Source of the DNA: DATKXO01 sp035528995
GTDB taxonomy: Bacteria > Planctomycetota > Phycisphaerae > UBA1845
Direction of reading: 5' to 3'
Assembly: GCA_035528995.1 (NCBI GenBank)
Contig: DATKXO010000252.1
Span: 1-9,089, forward strand
DNA: 9,089 nucleotides
Part shown: one piece after another, positions 5,373 to 9,089 of the stretch
Numbering within the stretch: position 1 is the first letter of the stretch
How the letters are laid out: every line of letters starts with the position of its first letter
The notes under the pieces: generated by a model
Databases searched by the model: none
What the model was told of the DNA's origin: nothing
Seen by the model: the letters and a program-made list of their open reading frames with translations, nothing else
Made by a program: the position numbers and the translations under genes

Positions 5373-6575
5373 ATGAAAGCACCTACCGTTGTCTGGGCAT
5401 TGTTGTTCGCCCTGGTCGGCGTCGCCGCCAGAGCATGGACCGAAGACCGCGAACAGGCGGCTCCGCCCGCGCCGGATCCCAATGATCCTCCAGCCGAGCA
5501 GGTTGCACCCGTCCCACCCGAGCAGCGCCGGCCGGTGGACCTGGTCATCTGCCTGGACACCTCGGGCAGCATGACCGAGTTGATCGACTCGGCCCGAGCG
5601 CGGCTGTGGGACGTGGTCAACGAGCTGGCCATGGCCAGGCCGACGCCGCAACTGCGCGTCGGCCTGTTGACCTACGGATCGCCCCGCATCTCGACGGCCG
5701 ACCGCGGCTGGATCGTCCGCCAGACCGACCTCACCAGCGACTTCGACACCGTCTACGCCAGGATGATGGAGATGACCACCCAGGGCGGCGACGAGTATGT
5801 CGGCTGGGTGCTCAACGACGCCCTGCACACCATGAGCTGGTCGCAGGACCCCGACTCCCTGAAGCTCATCTTCGTCGCCGGAAACGAGTCCGCCGACCAG
5901 GCCGTCCATCGCTTCGACTTCCGAAAGGTGGCCCAGGACGCTCGCGGCCAACACGTGTTCATCAACGCGATCTACGCCGGTGATCAGCGCAACGGCGTGG
6001 CGGAGTTGTGGGACCAGGTCGCCCAATACGGCGGCGGCCAATACGCGTCGATCGACACCCGGGAGGGCACCATCCAGATCGCGTCGCCGCAGGACGGGGT
6101 CCTGCGCAAACTCAACGCCGAACTCAACGCGACCTACCTGGCCTACGGACTGCACGGCGCAGCGGGCGCCGCCAACCAGGAGGCCCAGGACCGCAACGCC
6201 TACGCGATGGGCGCTCAATCCGGCGGGAGCCGCGGCCGCGCCAAGGCCTCGCCCCTCTACAGCAACGCCGCATGGGACCTCGTCGATGCCGGCAAGGAGT
6301 CCGACTTCGACCTCGAAGGCGTGCCCGAGCAGGAACTGCCCGAAGAAATGAGATCGATGACCGTCCAGGAGCGAAAAGACTACGTCGACGGCAAGCAGGC
6401 CGCCCGCGCCGAGATCCAGAAGAAGATCAGCGAGGTCAGCGCCGAACGCGACCGCTACATCAAGAACGAACGAGCCAAGCGCAAGCCTGAGGGGACCGCT
6501 CTGGACGAAGCCATGCGCCGCTCGATCCGCACCCAGGCCGAGCAGAAGGGCTTCACCTTCACCGACGCCGAGTAG
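5373..6575 (+). CDS. Exported von Willebrand factor A (vWA) domain protein
   Basis: The 400-aa product has a signal peptide (1-21, ending VAARA) and a Pro-rich linker (about 28-53). A vWA domain spans about 55-235, opening VDLVICLDTSGSM with the metal-binding MIDAS motif D62-T-S64-G-S66. The following TTQGGDE (135-141) probably supplies the MIDAS threonine. The strand that usually ends in a MIDAS aspartate reads LIFVAGNES, with Asn171. The rest is polar. A Gly/Ala-rich stretch (261-290) leads to a charged helical or coiled-coil region (about 330-372) and a C-terminus ending GFTFTDAE, which looks like a family-specific extension. GGGGGA at 5360-5365 is spaced 7 nt from the ATG. It lies 177 bp after the propeller genes with no clear promoter in the gap. 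A periplasmic or envelope protein-binding role is inferred. Confidence 0.88.
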   Translation: MKAPTVVWALLFALVGVAARAWTEDREQAAPPAPDPNDPPAEQVAPVPPEQRRPVDLVICLDTSGSMTELIDSARARLWDVVNELAMARPTPQLRVGLLTYGSPRISTADRGWIVRQTDLTSDFDTVYARMMEMTTQGGDEYVGWVLNDALHTMSWSQDPDSLKLIFVAGNESADQAVHRFDFRKVAQDARGQHVFINAIYAGDQRNGVAELWDQVAQYGGGQYASIDTREGTIQIASPQDGVLRKLNAELNATYLAYGLHGAAGAANQEAQDRNAYAMGAQSGGSRGRAKASPLYSNAAWDLVDAGKESDFDLEGVPEQELPEEMRSMTVQERKDYVDGKQAARAEIQKKISEVSAERDRYIKNERAKRKPEGTALDEAMRRSIRTQAEQKGFTFTDAE

Positions 6576-6626
6576 CCACGCCCCCGCTCGAACGGCGCAA
6601 TCTAGGGACTCCTGCTCCTCCTCCAC

Positions 6627-6668
6627 ATGAGAACGACCCGGGGCCGACGCCCGCGGGTCTTCTCTCAT
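6627..6668. terminator. Long imperfect hairpin between convergent genes, likely bidirectional transcription end
   Basis: GACCCG-GGGC (6635-6644) pairs with GCCC-CGGGTC (6649-6652 and 6654-6659) around a CGAC loop with one bulged G. The stem extends with GAGAA (6629-6633) and TTCTC (6660-6664), giving about 15 bp with two single-base bulges. It lies between the vWA stop and the stop of the opposite-strand GPP34 gene. Neither side has a strong T-run, so termination may need a factor, or the structure may only stabilise the mRNA ends. Confidence 0.55.
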
Positions 6669-6715
6669 CGGTAAGCAACCACCGTCCGGCTTCACGCCTT
6701 CACCGGGTCGCCGGA

Positions 6716-7423
6716 TCAGCTCGTCGCGGCCGTAACCGCCGCCGTGCAGGCCACGCTGGCGGCACAAGCGGCCGCGACGGCCGCCCGCGCCGCCCGGACG
6801 GCCTCCCGCGTGGCACGCCCCATCAGCTCGCCATTCGTGATCTGCTCGATGCGCTCCTTGCGCTGCTTCAGTTCGCTGCGGCCGAATGGAATGGCCAGCA
6901 GGCCCGCGCCGTTGGCCAGCGAGATCAGCACCGCAGTGCGCGGGCTCACCTCCTGAACGTCGGTGAAGATCGCCCGGCCCATTCTCTCCACGATGCGCTG
7001 CTCGAACGACGAGTCGCGCTCGGGGTACAACCGCCGCGGGAAGATCAGCAGCACCCTGTCTTGTGCCGCGTACAGCACGCCGCGCCGGCAGAGCCCGGCC
7101 GCCACGCGATGCCGCAGGTTCTTGAGCCGCGCGAACCGTTGCACCCAGCTCGCCAACCCTTGCGGGCGCCTGGCCTGGGCGATCCGGGTCAGACACTCGT
7201 CCAGCACGGGCTCGCCCAACGCCTTGGCGCTGACCGCCGCGACCATCATCCGTCGGTCGTCGTCCACGGTGATCCGCTCGGCCAGCAGCAGTTCGGCCAT
7301 GATCCCGCCGGCCATCGCGTACCCACACATCGACGCCCGGGAGTGCGTCGTGCCCTTCTCGTCCTTCAGGGCCAGCAGCAGGATTTCCTCGTGAAAGCAC
7401 AGGTCGTTTCGGGATGCGATCAT
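6716..7423 (-). CDS. GPP34/GOLPH3-family protein with Ala/Cys-rich C-terminal tail
   Basis: The 235-aa product resembles the Golgi phosphoprotein 3 (GPP34) family, which in eukaryotes binds phosphatidylinositol-4-phosphate on membranes. Bacterial members are common in actinobacteria and several other phyla, and their role is largely unknown. Visible family features: LCFHEEILLLALKDEKG (8-24), then GYAMAGGIMAELLLAERI (34-51), PVLDECLTRI (72-81), a mid-region helix LRHRVAAGLCRRGVL (103-117) and RTAVLISLANGAGLL (162-176). Residues about 203-235 form an Ala-rich tail with Cys220 and Cys226 that looks lineage-specific and could be a membrane-seeking helix. I chose the ATG at 7423 over one at 7468 because AAGGAGG at 7432-7438 is ideally spaced and the family core begins right after. 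It lies 182 bp downstream of the hydratase gene on the same strand, so it may have its own promoter. Function is not assigned. Confidence 0.85.
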   Translation of the reverse strand: MIASRNDLCFHEEILLLALKDEKGTTHSRASMCGYAMAGGIMAELLLAERITVDDDRRMMVAAVSAKALGEPVLDECLTRIAQARRPQGLASWVQRFARLKNLRHRVAAGLCRRGVLYAAQDRVLLIFPRRLYPERDSSFEQRIVERMGRAIFTDVQEVSPRTAVLISLANGAGLLAIPFGRSELKQRKERIEQITNGELMGRATREAVRAARAAVAAACAASVACTAAVTAATS

Positions 7424-7431
7424 CGGGGCTT

Positions 7432-7438
7432 CCTCCTT
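7432..7438 (-). promoter_or_regulatory. Strong ribosome binding site that decides the GPP34 start
   Basis: AAGGAGG read on the minus strand is spaced 8 nt from the ATG at 7423. It overlaps a short dyad (CCTTC/GAAGG) that could partly mask it. Confidence 0.75.
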
Positions 7439-7605
7439 CCCGGAAGGGCCGTCGCACAACAGGCCCACAAATACAATCTACCACGCACTGAGGCATGGGC
7501 CATTACAAACCTGCGCCCAGTTTGGAGTCGGGAACTCGACCGGATACAGCGCTCTGATGCGACGTCGGTTCCAGTGCCGCCGGGCTCGTCCGCCGGAATG
7601 TGAAC

Positions 7606-8406
7606 CTACCGCCCCTGGAAGCTCGGCTTGCGTTTTTCGAGGAAGGCGCAAATGCCCTCCACGTGGTCGGCCGTCTTGTCGGCCGTTTCCTGCATGCGAG
7701 CCTCGGCCTCGAGCTGCTGTTCGAGCGTGTGGTCGAACGACTGGTTGATCAGACGCTTGGTCAGACCGATGGCTCTGGTTGGCATGCGCGCCAATCGACC
7801 CGCGAGCTTGTTCGCTGCTTCCATCAACTGCCCGTCGGGCGCCACTTCGTTGGCCAGCCCGAGCCGATGGGCTTCCTCGGCCGTCACGCGATCGCCGGTG
7901 AAGCACAGCTCCAGCGCCTTGCCCATGCCGACCAGCCGCGGCAGCGTCAGCGTGCTGCCGCAGTCGGGCACCAGCCCGACGTTGATGAACACCTCGATCA
8001 GCGTGGCGCCTGCACCCATGATCCGCAGATCGGCCGCCAGGGCCAGGCTGCAGCCCGCGCCGGCCGCCACACCATTGACCGCCGCGATGACGGGCTTCTC
8101 CAGGTTGCGCATCCGCAGAATGACCGGGTTGTAGTCGCGCCGCAGCCTCGGCCCCAGGTAGGCGATCTCGCCGCCTGCGTACTGAGTTTGCAGGTCCTTG
8201 AGGTCCTGCCCCGCGCAGAAGGCCTTGCCCGCTCCGGTGATCACCACCGCCCGAACGCCCTCGTCGATCGCGCAAGCGTCCAGCGCAGCGCCCAGGTCGC
8301 TCGTCAACGCTTCGTTGAACGCGTTGAACACCTCAGGCCGATTCAACGTGATCGTGCAGACACCCTCCTGCACGTCGTAGAGTAACGTGTCGTAGCGCTG
8401 GGCCAT
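7606..8406 (-). CDS. Enoyl-CoA hydratase/isomerase, PaaG-like crotonase
   Basis: The 266-aa cytoplasmic crotonase-fold enzyme acts on acyl-CoA thioesters (hydration or double-bond isomerisation). Motifs: LNRPEVFNAF (21-30); GKAFCAGQDL (60-69), whose Ala65 region forms the first oxyanion-hole contact; KPVIAAVNGVAAGAG (104-118), giving the second at about Gly116; VFINVGLVPDCGST (139-152) with Asp148 where many hydratases have the second catalytic Glu; and a C-terminus EGICAFLEKRKPSFQGR typical of the PaaG/FadB1 subgroup. At the first catalytic Glu position (CSLALAADL) there is no acid apart from Asp126. This pattern fits an isomerase like PaaG (oxepin-CoA-forming) better than a hydratase, but no other paa genes are visible, so the substrate is open. 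GGAGG at 8414-8418 is spaced 7 nt from the ATG. Length is normal for the family. Confidence 0.9.
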   Translation of the reverse strand: MAQRYDTLLYDVQEGVCTITLNRPEVFNAFNEALTSDLGAALDACAIDEGVRAVVITGAGKAFCAGQDLKDLQTQYAGGEIAYLGPRLRRDYNPVILRMRNLEKPVIAAVNGVAAGAGCSLALAADLRIMGAGATLIEVFINVGLVPDCGSTLTLPRLVGMGKALELCFTGDRVTAEEAHRLGLANEVAPDGQLMEAANKLAGRLARMPTRAIGLTKRLINQSFDHTLEQQLEAEARMQETADKTADHVEGICAFLEKRKPSFQGR

Positions 8407-8903
8407 CGCTGATCCTCCGTTCCGGCTCGCCGGCTCTCAGGAGTTACCTTCCTCCAGCCTGTCCAGGCTGATCGACTTGACGGCGCACTTCGTCCGAATG
8501 ACGGACCGAGTGCCCGCAGCCGCAGTGTACACGATCTGCCCAGGGCGAGCACCTGGTCGGCTACTCCGCAGGCAACGCGCGGTGCTATCCAGCGACGGAT
8601 GCCACTGTCCCGACGCAGGCGGGGCAATGGGGACCGGTTTCACACCATGCCCACGCGGACCGCCTCCGGATGCGGGTCCGTACACCGACGAAATACAGGT
8701 CGCCCTGCACCCGCACCGCCTGCCGTCGCTGCCGACATCGGGCTAAAACGCTTGACTTTGGGGTGTCCGCGCGAGGACAATCGTGTTCACCAGTTTCTCA
8801 GACGAGCAATGCCGGTGACGCGCCTCTGTCAACCTGTCCGGTGCGACGGCAATGATAATCTGAATCGCGAACGGCCCGACGACCAGGAACGCAACGCGGC
8901 AAA
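8407..8903. promoter_or_regulatory. 497-bp intergenic region between divergent hydratase and glycosyltransferase genes
   Basis: Several frames stay open here but give arginine/proline-rich, low-information peptides without family resemblance, so I see no supported gene. The stretch holds upstream sequence for both flanking genes, a candidate right-facing promoter (8752-8781) and several short dyads: CAGCCT/AGGCTG (8455-8470), GTCCG/CGGAC (8492-8506), the palindrome GTGTACAC (8525-8532) and TGTCC/GGACA (8764-8779). Confidence 0.55.
8752..8781 (+). promoter_or_regulatory. Candidate sigma-70-type promoter for the glycosyltransferase gene
   Basis: TTGACT (8752-8757, 5 of 6 matches) and GACAAT (8776-8781, 4 of 6 matches) are spaced 18 bp. 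A dyad TGTCC-N6-GGACA (8764-8779) overlaps the spacer and -10, which would suit an operator. It would give a leader of over 110 nt. A closer GATAAT at 8854-8859 lacks a good -35. Confidence 0.35.
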
Positions 8904-9089
8904 ATGTCGGCTGAAACCTCGAGATCGGCTCCGCGAGCCAGGCGGAATCCCCTGCGGCGTGCCCTGCCCAGGCCGGCGCCGCTGGAATGGCTCTTCCTCA
9001 TCGTCGGCCTGTTCCTGGTCATTCACTACAGTTGGCTCCTGGATGACGCGTTCGTCTACTTTCGGTACGTCGATAATCTCCTCTATCTC
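8904..9089 (+). CDS. GT-C-type polytopic membrane glycosyltransferase, N-terminus only (partial)
   Basis: The first 62 codons lie in the window and the gene runs off the right edge. A basic cytoplasmic N-terminus (RSAPRARRNPLRRALPR) is followed by membrane helix 1 at about residues 28-45 (EWLFLIVGLFLVIHYSWLL). Straight after it comes DDAFVYFRYVDNLLYL. An Asp-Asp pair at the outer end of helix 1, then a DDAFxxFRYxxNL pattern, is typical of GT-C enzymes that use lipid-linked sugar donors, including ArnT/family-39-like and AftB-like proteins. The exact class cannot be told from this fragment. No in-frame alternative start lies upstream before a stop at 8856-8858. The ribosome site is weak (A/G-rich GCGGCAAA). 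It would add sugars to envelope glycans, lipids or proteins on the outer face of the membrane. Confidence 0.7.
   Translation, partial: MSAETSRSAPRARRNPLRRALPRPAPLEWLFLIVGLFLVIHYSWLLDDAFVYFRYVDNLLYL

Noticed and set aside
7424..7468. Fifteen extra N-terminal codons for the GPP34 protein
   Set aside because: They read across the strong AAGGAGG ribosome site and add nothing family-like. The downstream ATG is better placed.
5310..7496. A 728-codon open frame on the minus strand spanning the vWA gene and the GPP34 gene
   Set aside because: Its sequence is the antisense of the vWA gene and an out-of-frame reading of the GPP34 gene. It has no family motifs, while both real genes have clear domains and ribosome sites.
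7567..7606. Possible terminator after the hydratase gene (GGTTC...GAACC)
   Set aside because: Only 5 bp pair with a loop of about 30 nt of GC-rich sequence and no T-run, so the support is too weak.
8437..8746. Small open frames in the hydratase-glycosyltransferase gap (82 and 89 codons)
   Set aside because: Composition is Arg/Pro/Gly-rich with no motif or ribosome site, as expected by chance in GC-rich DNA.

Overview
The window is GC-rich bacterial DNA, most likely from a Planctomycetota member, possibly of the Phycisphaerae lineage. The main clue is a pair of secreted FG-GAP repeat proteins that end in a Cys-bounded, dockerin-like Ca-binding module (DCNxNGxxDxCDIA...GLPDEC) followed by an IPTL-CTERM-like anchor. 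That architecture is typical of planctomycete exported proteins. Taxonomy is inferred from protein style only.

Layout, left to right. (1) Positions 1-1747, minus strand: a membrane-proteolysis operon. A long NfeD protein has a signal peptide, a ClpP/SppA-like serine protease domain, a membrane bundle and an OB-fold. It is followed after 4 nt by the start of a second, short NfeD-like protein cut by the window edge. (2) Positions 1748-2112: a 365-bp divergent intergenic region with a candidate promoter for each side and leader hairpins. (3) Positions 2113-5195, plus strand: two tandem paralogous exported proteins of 486 and 492 aa. Each has exactly seven FG-GAP-type repeats (a complete seven-bladed propeller is inferred), one dockerin-like module and a C-terminal sorting/anchor segment. 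(4) Positions 5373-6575, plus strand: an exported von Willebrand factor A protein with a MIDAS motif and a charged C-terminal helical region. (5) Positions 6627-6668: a long imperfect hairpin between convergent genes, probably a bidirectional transcription end. (6) Positions 6716-7423, minus strand: a GPP34/GOLPH3-family protein with an unusual Ala/Cys-rich tail. (7) Positions 7606-8406, minus strand: an enoyl-CoA hydratase/isomerase of the PaaG type. (8) Positions 8407-8903: 497 bp with no convincing gene but several dyads and a candidate promoter. (9) Positions 8904-9089, plus strand: the N-terminus of a polytopic GT-C-like glycosyltransferase running off the right edge.

Four of the products are clearly envelope or surface directed: NfeD, the two propellers and the vWA protein. 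The partial GT-C protein is also a membrane protein, so the region has a cell-envelope flavour, with two unrelated-looking cytoplasmic genes (GPP34 and hydratase) on the opposite strand. There is no sign of a mobile element, CRISPR array, tRNA or rRNA. I do not see a clearly new multi-gene system. The most distinctive items are the duplicated seven-repeat propeller pair and the tailed GPP34 protein.
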